A stretch of DNA of 40,625 bases from Bacteroidota bacterium (GTDB lineage: Bacteria; Bacteroidota; Rhodothermia; Balneolales; Balneolaceae): NCBI GenBank assembly GCA_009909035.1, contig JAAAOB010000114.1, forward strand, positions 1 to 40,625, written 5' to 3'. A model generated the notes under the pieces. It had not been told where the DNA came from. It was given only the letters and a program-made list of their open reading frames with translations, and searched no databases. This document shows, piece after piece, positions 32,805-40,625 of this stretch (the stretch's first letter is position 1; each line of letters starts with the position of its first letter). A program made the position numbers and the translations under genes.

Positions 32805-34727
32805 TTAATTCTCTTTGCCTTTGTGCAACTGTTTCAATAGCCTTTTGGTGATTGTCATGTAATTTTGTTCGGTAATAATTCCGACGAGCCGGTTATTTTT
32901 CACTACAGGCAAGCACCCGATTTTTTGGCTGTCCATGATATCCACAGCTTTCAATATCGAAGCTTCAGGATGGATTGTGATCGGATTTTTAATCATTACA
33001 TCCTGCACGGAACTGCTCGCTTTCCCCTTTTCATGAATCACATTGTTATATTCGCGGAATACCATGCGCATACTTACCAATCCAACGAGATGCTTACTGT
33101 CATCCTCAACCGGCACATACCGGATGTGGCGCCAATCGATCAGATTAGCCACGAGTTCGATGATATCATCTTTCTGAACCGTAAAAAGATCCGTCGTCAT
33201 AAACTCTTCCACCAACAGGGACGACGGCTGCCACATTTCCATATCGTCCAGTTTCGCCAGGCCCCATTTATGTGCCGGTTCACCTTTCTTTTGGTTTTTT
33301 ATGGTTGCGTTGGTTACAGCCGTTAGCGCCTGCTCCCGGGTCACGTCTTTCATTAAGGAGTTATACGATTGAATGGCCCAGTGGCTGCCGGTCTGCCCAA
33401 CATCGGTTCGCTCTTCGATGATATCCAGGTAACTGGTTATGTCGCCGCTATCCACACCCACACTTTCAAGACCTTCCCTGGCCATGGGCAGCAATTCACT
33501 GCAAATCAGGTCCACGGCTGAGTAGCGCTTGTCGTTGACCCATCGAAATTTCGTATCCAGGCCCAGCTTGGATGCGGCAAAAAAGTTCATTTTCGCATCA
33601 TCAAAATCCAGCACCTTGCTTATATCCGGATACTCCTGGTCCATTCCATTCAACAGACCAAGCCAAAATGCGGCATTGGCGATTTCATCCGTTACCGTGG
33701 GTCCGGATGGAAACACCCGGTTTTCAATTCTTAAATGGGGTTTTCCGTTGCTGATTCCGTAACAGGGCCGGTTCCACCGGTACACGGTCCCGTTATGAAC
33801 TTGCAGGGCCATCAGCTCGGGCACCTTTCCCTCCTCCATCAGCTGCTCTACATCCTCATCAATTTCAGAGCTCAGAATTACCCGGTAGCGGGCGATATCC
33901 TCCTGGTAAATCTCAAGAATACTCTCTTTCAGCCACTGGTTTCCAAACGTAACCCGCGGACTGGACTCCCTGAGGTGATCGCCCACTTTCCGTGTATCTA
34001 CAGACTGGTGAAACAACGCGATGCGAGTCTCCTTCCAGAGGCGTTTACCAAACAGGAGGGGGGAGTTTACCGCACTTGCCAGAACCGGCCCGGTGATGGC
34101 CTGGGCCAGATTATACTTATGGACAAAATCATCCGGATTTACCTGTAAATGCACCTGGAACCCGGTGTTGCAGGCTTCAAGGAGCGGCGTATCAAACTTC
34201 ATCAGGAGTTCATCCGTACCCTGAATTCTGAGTTCATACTCATCTCCCCGAAGTTTATTGATCGCGTCACAAATTGCGCGGTATCTTGGAAGTGGTGTCA
34301 GGTTTTGAATATCAAGATCCGACTTACGAATCGTGGGCAGCACTCCTGCAAGTGCAATATCTCCATCAAGCTCTTTAATTTTCTCCCGGGCAAAATCCAG
34401 TTTCTTCTGAATGTTTACCTCCATTTGCGAGAGGCATTTGCCCTTAAACAGCAGTGGATCAAGATTGGTCTCAAGGTTGAATTTGGCCAGTTCCGTGGTA
34501 AAACTTTTGTCGTCCAGCGCCTCCAAAAGCTCCATAGCAATCGGGGCCGGTTTAACATTATGGTCAATAAGGCAGACCTCCTGCTCCGCACCGATGCGGA
34601 TATTATCTATTTCGAACCAGCCCTCTTCCAGCATCTTACTCATCGCACGAACGTCGCGCAGCAGATATTTCAAAAATTTTTGAGACTGCTCCTTCGATTC
34701 TGGTACTTTAACACGCTCTTCGCCCAT
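32805..34727 (-). CDS. GCS2-type carboxylate-amine ligase with C-terminal CBS pair (copy 1)
   Basis: The architecture matches the downstream paralog: GCS2 domain with RIGAEQEVCLIDHNVKP, KFNLETNLDP, IQGTDELLMKFDTPLLEACNTGFQVH and IENRVFPSGPTVTDEIANAAFW, then two CBS domains from about residue 510 (FMTTDLFTVQKDDIIELV, DVMIKNPITIHPEAS, GCLPVVKNNRLVGIITEQN). The active-site wording is shared, but the sequences have diverged widely elsewhere, which suggests two related but different substrates or a heteromer. It is the first gene of the cluster; a promoter must lie in 34728-35004, shared with the divergent PorT-like gene. Confidence 0.88.
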   Translation of the reverse strand: MGEERVKVPESKEQSQKFLKYLLRDVRAMSKMLEEGWFEIDNIRIGAEQEVCLIDHNVKPAPIAMELLEALDDKSFTTELAKFNLETNLDPLLFKGKCLSQMEVNIQKKLDFAREKIKELDGDIALAGVLPTIRKSDLDIQNLTPLPRYRAICDAINKLRGDEYELRIQGTDELLMKFDTPLLEACNTGFQVHLQVNPDDFVHKYNLAQAITGPVLASAVNSPLLFGKRLWKETRIALFHQSVDTRKVGDHLRESSPRVTFGNQWLKESILEIYQEDIARYRVILSSEIDEDVEQLMEEGKVPELMALQVHNGTVYRWNRPCYGISNGKPHLRIENRVFPSGPTVTDEIANAAFWLGLLNGMDQEYPDISKVLDFDDAKMNFFAASKLGLDTKFRWVNDKRYSAVDLICSELLPMAREGLESVGVDSGDITSYLDIIEERTDVGQTGSHWAIQSYNSLMKDVTREQALTAVTNATIKNQKKGEPAHKWGLAKLDDMEMWQPSSLLVEEFMTTDLFTVQKDDIIELVANLIDWRHIRYVPVEDDSKHLVGLVSMRMVFREYNNVIHEKGKASSSVQDVMIKNPITIHPEASILKAVDIMDSQKIGCLPVVKNNRLVGIITEQNYMTITKRLLKQLHKGKEN

Positions 34728-34973
34728 AATGATTGAGTTGAATTGAGTGGATGACTCAATAATTTAATAAAATTGACGTAAAACAAGTGAAAATATCTAA
34801 GAATAACTCATGTCAAAATATCTTTCTGTAACCGTCCGGGCAAACGGTGATTGAAATTTTATCTGCATTCAGAGCAAAATAATATTGAGAAAACATCCGG
34901 TTCAGACGCCCGGTTGATTCGCTCATAAAAAAATATTGGCAGTTCATACGGTTAAATAATACATTTACATTAA

Positions 34974-34997
34974 TTAACAAGAGGATTAACAAGAGGA
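34974..34997 (+). repeat. duplicated ribosome-binding segment
   Basis: TTAACAAGAGGA occurs twice head to tail (34974-34985, 34986-34997), ending 7 bp before the ATG at 35005. Only the second AGAGGA is well spaced for initiation. Confidence 0.85.
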
Positions 34998-35004
34998 TTG
35001 TCTT

Positions 35005-35700
35005 ATGAAAAAACGAATGACAATTATGTACCTGGTTTTGCTTACAGTGTTCACATCTACTGTAGCATATTCACAAATTGGGATACGCGGGGGAGTAAAC
35101 TTATCTAAATTTGTGGGAGCCGATACAGAAAATTCCGAAAATTTAATGGGGTTAAATGCCGGTATTTCATTTTCCATCCTACAACTTGGTCCGGTCTCCT
35201 TAGTCCCTGAAGTATATTATGCAGAAAAAGGTACACGGTTCACAGATCAACTACGAGAATTACAAAATCCTGATCCAACCCAACCTGTCAATCCCGAAGA
35301 GGTGGACCTGGATTTTAACCTGGCGTACGTGGAAATTCCTATTCTGGCAAAGGTAAGACTGCCTTTTTTAAGTACCCGGGTGGTTCGTACCTACGTTGCG
35401 GGAGGCCCGGTTTTTGGATTCCGGCTGGATTGCAATATCTCTGTCACCAGCAATAGTGTCGAACAGCAGATCGAAAGCTGTAAGGAGGACAATTTCTCCG
35501 ATCTTGAAACCACATTTAATGAAGCCGACCGCGGGTATGTGTTGGTCTCGGGTATCGATTTTCAAATCCCAATGTTGGGGATTGTCACACTCGATGCCAG
35601 GTATTACAGGGGGCTTTCCCGGCTAATCGAAAACAACGTAAATGATGATGTATTCAACCAAAGCTTCACTTTGATGCTGGGCTATTCGCTCAGTTTATAG
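35005..35700 (+). CDS. PorT-like outer-membrane beta-barrel protein
   Basis: The 231-residue product starts with a signal peptide (YLVLLTVFTSTVAYS) and proceeds QIGIRGGVNLSKFVG, LVPEVYYAEKGTRF, LAYVEIPILAKVRLP, AGGPVFGFRLDCNI, ending FTLMLGYSLSL with a terminal aromatic/Leu pattern of barrel proteins. The strands and size match the PorT/OMP_b-brl_2 family of small outer-membrane barrels. Two Cys residues at the extracellular side may form a disulfide (DCNISVTS and SCKED). Function is unknown beyond envelope location. Confidence 0.87.
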   Translation: MKKRMTIMYLVLLTVFTSTVAYSQIGIRGGVNLSKFVGADTENSENLMGLNAGISFSILQLGPVSLVPEVYYAEKGTRFTDQLRELQNPDPTQPVNPEEVDLDFNLAYVEIPILAKVRLPFLSTRVVRTYVAGGPVFGFRLDCNISVTSNSVEQQIESCKEDNFSDLETTFNEADRGYVLVSGIDFQIPMLGIVTLDARYYRGLSRLIENNVNDDVFNQSFTLMLGYSLSL

Positions 35701-35778
35701 CATAGCACAGCGCAGTGAATATGTTATTGAGTTGGTGATTATCGTTTGATTTGGTACTATCAGTAAAAACGATCTTCT

Positions 35779-36726
35779 ATGAACCAATCACGTAAAGATT
35801 TTCTTAAAACATCCGCTTGTTTAGCGGGTGGCGCCTTCCTGGCCTGCAGTATGCCACGATCACTCTTCTCTATGAATGCTCCTCTCAATTTCGACATCTC
35901 ACTGGCCCAATATTCACTTCACAGAACCCTTTTCGATGGTGAGCTGAAGACGCTTGATTTTCCCGCCAAAGCGGTTAATGATTTTGGAATCCGTGCCGTG
36001 GAATATGTCAACCAATTTTTTTCTGATAAAGCAGAGGATAAACGGTTTTTGTCGGAGCTTAAAGAGAGAACAGACGATGTAGGGGTTGATAACGTCCTGA
36101 TTATGGTAGACCAGGAGGGCCCGCTCTCCTCCACGGATGATACCGAACGCCTGGAGGCTGTCCGAAACCACTATAAATGGGTTGATGCCGCAAGCTTCCT
36201 GGGATGTCATTCCATTCGGGTCAATCTTTTTGGTGCCGATACTGAAAACGAGTGGGTGAAAACGTCAGTAGATGGACTGGGTCGGCTGGCCGACTATGGT
36301 GAGCAGCAGAATGTAAGCATCATTGTTGAAAATCACGGCGGTTTTTCCTCTAATGGCACCCTGCTTGCTGAGGTAATGAAGCAGCTTGATTCCGATTGGA
36401 CCGGCACCCTTCCCGATTTCGGGAATTTTTGTATCAGGCGCGAAGGTGGAGCTCAGTGGGATGCTCCATGCGTTGAGGAGTACGACACGTATAAAGGCAC
36501 AAAAGAGATGATGCCATTTGCCAAAGGGGTGAGTGCTAAAACATTCCGTTTCGATGAACATGGAAACGAAGCAACTCTTGACTATCGGCGTCTTTTTAAA
36601 ATTATCCGGGATTCAGGGTTTTCGGGGTACGTGGGAATTGAGTACGAGGGGGATTCACTACCTGAGGATGAAGGGATCAGGGCCACACACCGCCTGCTGC
36701 AACAGATCAAATCTGAGCTCGGGTAG
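35779..36726 (+). CDS. exported xylose-isomerase-like TIM-barrel protein
   Basis: The 315-residue protein begins MNQSRKDFLKTSACLAGGAFLACS, a Tat-like signal (S-R-K-D-F-L) with a possible lipobox, so it is probably exported folded. The rest is a sugar phosphate isomerase/epimerase-type TIM barrel: FDISLAQYSLHRTLFDGELK, GIRAVEYVNQFFSDK, HSIRVNLFG, IIVENHGGFSSN (metal Glu-Asn-His), LPDFGNF and the final metal strand GYVGIEYEGD. The substrate is unknown. It follows the barrel gene by 78 bp on the same strand, perhaps one unit. Confidence 0.87.
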   Translation: MNQSRKDFLKTSACLAGGAFLACSMPRSLFSMNAPLNFDISLAQYSLHRTLFDGELKTLDFPAKAVNDFGIRAVEYVNQFFSDKAEDKRFLSELKERTDDVGVDNVLIMVDQEGPLSSTDDTERLEAVRNHYKWVDAASFLGCHSIRVNLFGADTENEWVKTSVDGLGRLADYGEQQNVSIIVENHGGFSSNGTLLAEVMKQLDSDWTGTLPDFGNFCIRREGGAQWDAPCVEEYDTYKGTKEMMPFAKGVSAKTFRFDEHGNEATLDYRRLFKIIRDSGFSGYVGIEYEGDSLPEDEGIRATHRLLQQIKSELG

Positions 36727-36771
36727 CCCGAACCTGAGAGTCACCCAATACCCGTCAATGAATTGCCGAGT

Positions 36772-37260
36772 TACGTAGAGCGGGTCGCTGACCCGCTTCC
36801 CTGTAACCGGTCAGACGAAGAAAACAGGTAAAAGGAGCAGGCACTTTTTGATTGTCGGCCCTTAAAACAGACCTCTTCCGTTGACCACATCTCGACCCCC
36901 TCGGCTCCGGCGAGCCGAGCTACGTAAAGCGGGTCGCTGACCCGCTTCCCTGTAACCGGTCAGACGAAGAAAACAGGTAAAAGGAGCAGGCACTTTTTGA
37001 TTGTCGGCCCTTAAAACAGACCTCTTCCGTTGACCACATCTCGACCCCCTCGGCTCTGGCGAGCCGAGCTACGTCGAACGGTAACGCTGACCCGCTTCCC
37101 TGTAGCCGGGCAAACGAAGAAAACAGGGGAAAGGAGTCGGCACTTGTTGATTGTCGGTCCCTAAAAGAAACTTCTTCCATCGACCACATCTTTTCCCTCG
37201 GCTCAGGCGAGCCGAGTTACGTAGAGCGGGTCAATGACCCGCTTCCCTGTAACCGGGCAG
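36772..37260. repeat. tandem ~149-bp repeats with two hairpins each (cluster A)
   Basis: TACGTAGAG-like boundaries lie at 36772, 36921, 37070 and 37218, giving three units of 149, 149 and 148 bp plus a partial fourth. Each unit carries a hairpin GCGGGTC-N3-GACCCGC and a second CTCGGCTC-NNN-GAGCCGAG at its end. The 37070 unit has a mutated first stem. The same unit recurs after the next gene, so this is a dispersed family. The open frames through it merely mirror the repeat. Confidence 0.9.
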
Positions 37261-37370
37261 ACGAAGAAAACAGGGGATTCAGGGGGATTTCAGTAGGTCA
37301 ATCCAAAACGTTTTTTGAACGGGTTTACAGGCTACATACTCGCCAAGAATCGATTCATCTCAACATTTCA

Positions 37371-37417
37371 GTCCCTCAAGGGACATCCGCTTTGTAGCCT
37401 GACGTTCTAACGTCAGG
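37371..37417. repeat. two-hairpin terminal module, variant 1
   Basis: GTCCCTCAAGGGAC (37371-37384) is one hairpin and CCTGACGTTCTAACGTCAGG (37398-37417) the second, separated by a shared spacer ATCCGCTTTGTAG. The module recurs at 39167-39213 and, inverted, near 38872 with different stem sequences. Confidence 0.8.
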
Positions 37418-37530
37418 TTTCAGAGTTGATTAGTAGCATTATCCATTAATCCAGATAAAAAATCTTTGAAGTTTTACATTGATCATAAATCAAAAAAATG
37501 TAGCTTTAGCCAAAATTTTATTTCTTCACC

Positions 37531-38406
37531 ATGATCAGAAGCAAACACGTTCTCCCATTTTTATTTTTTTTCATCGCACTTATCGTTGCTAATCCAGTAA
37601 ATGCAGATGCCCAGGATGCAGAGCTATACAGGATTGAGACAACAAACGGAAATGTATTCATTGGTGAGATACGTTCCGAAAACGATCGCGAAGTTATTCT
37701 TCTGACTGAATCTCTTGGAGAGATCACAATCAGCCGGGAAAATATACGATCGATCACAAAAATTGATGAATCAAACATTCGGAACGGTAGGTACTGGCAT
37801 GAGAATCCGCACGCCACCCGGTACCTGTTTGCACCGAACGCGCTGGGCCTCAAAAAGGGACAGGGGTACTACCAAAATACCTGGATATTTTTCAATAACG
37901 TAGATTACGGGATATCCAATAATATTTCGATCGGCGGCGGACTGGTTCCTGTATTTTTGTTTGGCGCTGCATCTACCCCTTTCTGGATCACCCCCAAAGT
38001 TTCTATTCCTGTATCGAGAGATAATCTTCACATCGCCGGAGGGGCCATTATCGGTGGAATATTTGGAGAAGATACCGGCGGCGGGGGTATCTTCTACGGA
38101 ACCTCTACCATTGGTCATTCGGATAAAAATCTATCTGTGGGTCTTGGGTACGGGTTCGGTGGCGGGGATATTTCCGACACCCCGGTAATTAATATCAGCG
38201 GATCGATCCGGGTAGCTAAAAGCTTGTATCTTTTATCCGAAAATTACTTTTTCCCCGGTACGGAAATTAGCGGGCTTGGCTCGTTTGGAGCGCGGTGGGC
38301 ACCGGGGAATGTTGCAGTTGATTTTGCCCTGGTTCGGCCACTTGCAGGCACGGCATCTTTTATTGGCGTTCCCTGGCTGAGCGTTGCCATCCCTTTTGGC
38401 CGATAG
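37531..38406 (+). CDS. exported beta-rich envelope protein, unknown
   Basis: The 291-residue product has a signal peptide (LPFLFFFIALIVANPVNADA), an N-terminal small domain (YRIETTNGNVFIGEIRSEND, EITISRENIRSIT) that looks like a short beta-barrel, and a C-terminal membrane-barrel-like part. That part is full of Gly and alternating strands (NNISIGGGLVPVFLFG, GGAIIGGIFGEDTGGGG, GLGYGFGGGD) and ends SVAIPFGR. Similar uncharacterised proteins occur across the Bacteroidota group. It is flanked on both sides by the hairpin repeat family, with its own start region at 37451-37530. Confidence 0.8.
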   Translation: MIRSKHVLPFLFFFIALIVANPVNADAQDAELYRIETTNGNVFIGEIRSENDREVILLTESLGEITISRENIRSITKIDESNIRNGRYWHENPHATRYLFAPNALGLKKGQGYYQNTWIFFNNVDYGISNNISIGGGLVPVFLFGAASTPFWITPKVSIPVSRDNLHIAGGAIIGGIFGEDTGGGGIFYGTSTIGHSDKNLSVGLGYGFGGGDISDTPVINISGSIRVAKSLYLLSENYFFPGTEISGLGSFGARWAPGNVAVDFALVRPLAGTASFIGVPWLSVAIPFGR

Positions 38407-38449
38407 TCTTTTTCGCGTCTTTCCGCTTCCTTTCAACTCTGAGGATTGA

Positions 38450-38770
38450 TACGTAGAGCGGGTCGCTGACCCGTTTCCCTGTAACCGGGCAGACGAAGAA
38501 AACAAGGGAACGGAGTAGGCACTTATTGATTCTTGGTCCCTAAAAGAGACGTCTTCCGTTGACCACACCTCATCCACTCGGCTCAGGCGAGCCGAGCTAC
38601 GTAGAGCGGGTCGCTGACCCGCTACACGGGAATCAAGCAGGCCACAACAACACGTGAAAGAAGCAGGCGTTCGTTAAGTGCCGGCCAGTAAAAGTGGGTC
38701 GTTTTGCTGATCAAATCTTTTTCACTCGGCTCAGGCGAGCCGAGCTACGTAAAACGGGTCGCTGACCCGC
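38450..38770. repeat. tandem ~148-bp repeats (cluster B)
   Basis: Unit starts at 38450, 38598 and 38746 are 148 bp apart. Units carry the same GCGGGTC...GACCCGC and CTCGGCT...AGCCGAG hairpins as cluster A, with the second unit diverged between hairpins. Cluster B begins about 44 bp after the envelope-protein stop. Confidence 0.85.
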
Positions 38771-38871
38771 TCCTCGTTAACACGGTCGATATCTATCTTT
38801 TTCCTGAATTTTACACGTTTAAATGTGCCATCCGCTTCGCGGATTTTGTGGGGTGTAGATGTCGCCCAATA

Positions 38872-38891
38872 CCCGGCAATGAATTGCCGGG
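38872..38891. repeat. inverted hairpin module, variant 3
   Basis: CCCGGCAATGAATTGCCGGG is a perfect hairpin. The flanking CTACAAAGCG on its right is the reverse of the CGCTTTGTAG spacer seen at 37387-37396, so this is the same module on the opposite strand. A degenerate relative lies near 36748-36768. Confidence 0.7.
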
Positions 38892-38999
38892 CTACAAAGC
38901 GAACGTCTATTCGAGACTTTGGGGAATCGTCTGGAGACCTTCGTCAACATTTTTATATTAAAAAACCTCCAGCCGTTGCTTTGGTACTTCCCCTTGGAT

Positions 39000-39310
39000 C
39001 AGGCGAGCCGAGCTACGTAGAGCGGGTCGCCTGACCCACTTCCCTGTAGCCGAGCCGACTAAGTAAAAAGGGGGATTCAGGGGGATTTCAGCAGTTCTTT
39101 TATAAACAACGTAAACAAGTGTACAGACCAGATCACCGCCAGGAATCAACCTATCCCATCCCTTCAGTCCCGCACGGGACGTCCGCTTTGTAGCCCCGTG
39201 TTTCAACGCGGGGTTGAATGACGGACGCAATGAATGGAGAAGTCCGTGAAACGGACAGCCCAACAGCCGTTGTTTTGGGTCTCCCCTCGGCTCCGGCGAG
39301 CCGGGGTTTG
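39000..39310. repeat. repeat cluster C with terminal module variant 2
   Basis: A partial unit starts at 39014 (TACGTAGAGCGGGTCGC), followed by the shared phrase GGGGGATTCAGGGGGATTTC (also at 37273-37292), then the module GTCCCGCACGGGAC (39167-39180) and CCCCGTG...CGCGGGG (39194-39213). A last CTCGGCTCCGGCGAGCCG hairpin lies at about 39284-39304, just before the next gene's stop. Confidence 0.8.
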
Positions 39311-39317
39311 TGCAGCC

Positions 39318-40301
39318 TTACTTCACGACTGTTAAACGGCGCGACAGCAGCTGGTTTCCGGTCCGAAGCGTATAGATATATACGCCGCTGGAGAGATCTG
39401 ATGCATCGAACGTGACCTCATGTCTTCCGGCCTGGACCCGGTCGTTAACTAAGGTCCTGATTTTACGCCCCAGCATATCATGAACAGCTATTTCAACATT
39501 CACAGCCTCGGGAACGGTAAACGATATGACGGTTTGGGGATTGAATGGGTTGGGGTAGTTTTGGTTAAGCTCCACTTTTCCGGGTCGTTCAGGAACAATT
39601 TCAGGCTCTGAAGAGGTCGCCTCTCCTGAATATTCAACAATAAGCAGGGGCTGAGCACCTTCTGTTGATGTGTGTCGGCTGTTGAACCGTTTTGCAGTCC
39701 CTTCCTGGGTCTCATCCCCAAGCAGAATCAAGCCGTGATTTTCAGATGGATTGTCGAGCCATCGCTGCACAAGACTGGTGAAATCCGCGGTTGACGGCCA
39801 CCTGTAGGTTCCGATATTTCCAACATTCGTGGCGCTGATCACCGAGCTATTGAAGTCGCCGCCTTCACTCTCCCATGTTTGATCCGGGAAAAAGGTATGA
39901 ATCCAGGTGGCGTCACCATCGGTCGCATCTCCACCTGCTCCCTCCTGGCCACCGGCATCGGAGCTGCCTTCGCCCCAGTCATCCAATACTTCATGAAGCG
40001 TCATCTCCAGTTCACCAACTATGGATCGATTCATTTCAAGCTGAAGCTCAACGGATTCAATGGTGGCACCTTGAGGAATCTCTGAAAGATCAAAAAACAG
40101 CAAGGCTCTCCGGATATCCCCGTTGTTAGTTACACCCGCAAAAATGTGATTCCCGCGGCCGTTACTCAGTGCTCCCTCCGCACTTTCATAGAGCGTATTA
40201 TTTTTAGAGGCATTCAGCTCCACAATATTCTGAGCGGTAGACACCTTCGTTGAAAAAACAGAGAGTGTCAATAGTATTGTTAATGGTAGATATAGTCTCA
40301 T
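39318..40301 (-). CDS. secreted DNRLRE-domain protein with type IX-like sorting tail
   Basis: The product (327 residues from the ATG at 40301) has a signal peptide (MRLYLPLTILLTLSVFSTKVSTAQ) and a DNRLRE-type beta-sandwich with RRALLFFDLSEIPQGATIESVELQL, WDNPSEN-type strands and FNSRHTSTEGAQPLLIVEY. A C-terminal tail begins LNQNYPNPFNPQTVISF and ends SGVYIYTLRTGN followed by RRLTVVK. The tail is the Por_Secre_tail-type signal that directs export and cell-surface attachment through the type IX system. ATGs at 40310 and 40355 are also in frame; neither adds signal-peptide character. Domain kin bind polysaccharides. Confidence 0.87.
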   Translation of the reverse strand: MRLYLPLTILLTLSVFSTKVSTAQNIVELNASKNNTLYESAEGALSNGRGNHIFAGVTNNGDIRRALLFFDLSEIPQGATIESVELQLEMNRSIVGELEMTLHEVLDDWGEGSSDAGGQEGAGGDATDGDATWIHTFFPDQTWESEGGDFNSSVISATNVGNIGTYRWPSTADFTSLVQRWLDNPSENHGLILLGDETQEGTAKRFNSRHTSTEGAQPLLIVEYSGEATSSEPEIVPERPGKVELNQNYPNPFNPQTVISFTVPEAVNVEIAVHDMLGRKIRTLVNDRVQAGRHEVTFDASDLSSGVYIYTLRTGNQLLSRRLTVVK

Positions 40302-40513
40302 AGATAACATTATATTTCGAATATTATGAACTGGCAGACGCTTTGTGTATTTCAAAAATACAACGAAAACAGCACTATTTCCCTATTAATTAGCAGATAA
40401 ACTTCTTCTAAAGCATCATAAAACAATAACATAAAGCCAACGTATGCAGATCATTCCCGGTCGGTTCTGTTTCAATATTTCCGCAGGCATGCTGTAAGAA
40501 CAGGAGCGGGTGA

Positions 40514-40625
40514 TCATTCAACGGCGTCCACATCTACGTTAATACGGACCGTGCTGGCTCCCTTGGGCTTCATTTTATCGTAACGCTCAAAAACGTTATT
40601 CAAAATATGCTCAATATTGTGGGCA
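40514..40625 (-). CDS. C-terminal fragment of a gene cut by the window edge
   Basis: Minus-strand frame from 40625 to the TGA at 40514 reads HNIEHILNNVFERYDKMKPK followed by TVRINVDVDAVE. It looks coding (well-formed amphipathic helix and beta strand) and runs off the edge. I cannot name it. The ending with VDVD is vaguely reminiscent of PriA C-termini, but the match is too short to call. Confidence 0.55.
   Translation of the reverse strand, partial: AHNIEHILNNVFERYDKMKPKGASTVRINVDVDAVE

Noticed and set aside
36920-37189. 89-codon frame in the hairpin repeats
   Set aside because: It mirrors the 149-bp repeat twice and is broken by mutation in other copies, so there is no sign of coding constraint.

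Overview
The window looks like chromosomal DNA of a marine or halophilic member of the Balneolota/Rhodothermota branch near the Bacteroidota. The signs are a secreted protein with a PNPFNP-type (type IX secretion) sorting tail, three TonB-dependent receptors (two with a carboxypeptidase-regulatory-like front domain), a PorT-like barrel, many starts without a Shine-Dalgarno sequence, and moderate GC. This is inferred from gene families; no rRNA is present to confirm it.

Layout. 1-2704: two integron-type gene cassettes with attC-like sites, both read on the minus strand. One carries a lipoprotein plus a small secreted protein, the other a ParE/antitoxin pair; no integrase is visible. 2941-8883: housekeeping and unassigned genes (class III aminotransferase, thioredoxin-fold protein, UbiA-family prenyltransferase, AnmK) separated by a structured 124-bp tandem repeat and a heptanucleotide microsatellite. 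9099-12520: a threonine synthase fused to a LeuA-type allosteric domain, a Xre/RES toxin-antitoxin pair and an NTF2-like secreted protein. 12664-16177: an ABC-GntR (YtrA type) operon with a palindromic operator, then a FetAB-like pair. 16305-19850: a BtuB-like receptor behind a cobalamin riboswitch and a short coupled leader ORF, next to a patch of gene debris (methyltransferase tail, receptor fragment, IS1595-family transposase remnant).

19989-28577 is rich in metal-handling genes: a His/Met/Cys-rich small protein with an OprC-like receptor, a CxxCH lipoprotein, a ZnuD-like receptor behind a DtxR-like box, and a MerC protein with a ribbon-helix-helix/Cys-cluster regulator behind a perfect palindrome. 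28606-34727 holds scpB and a three-gene minus-strand cluster: two paralogous GCS2 carboxylate-amine ligases with CBS pairs, and an aspartoacylase-like M14 hydrolase. 35005-40625 holds an outer-membrane barrel, a secreted TIM-barrel protein, an uncharacterised envelope protein embedded in a family of hairpin-rich repeats, and a DNRLRE-type secreted protein with a sorting tail.

The strongest leads for something undescribed are the GCS2-CBS/GCS2-CBS/M14 cluster, the MerC/RHH metal-sensing unit, the threonine synthase-LeuA fusion, the riboswitch-leader-ORF coupling, the integrase-less cassettes and the covarying hairpin repeats. All functional statements come from motif reading; no database search was run.
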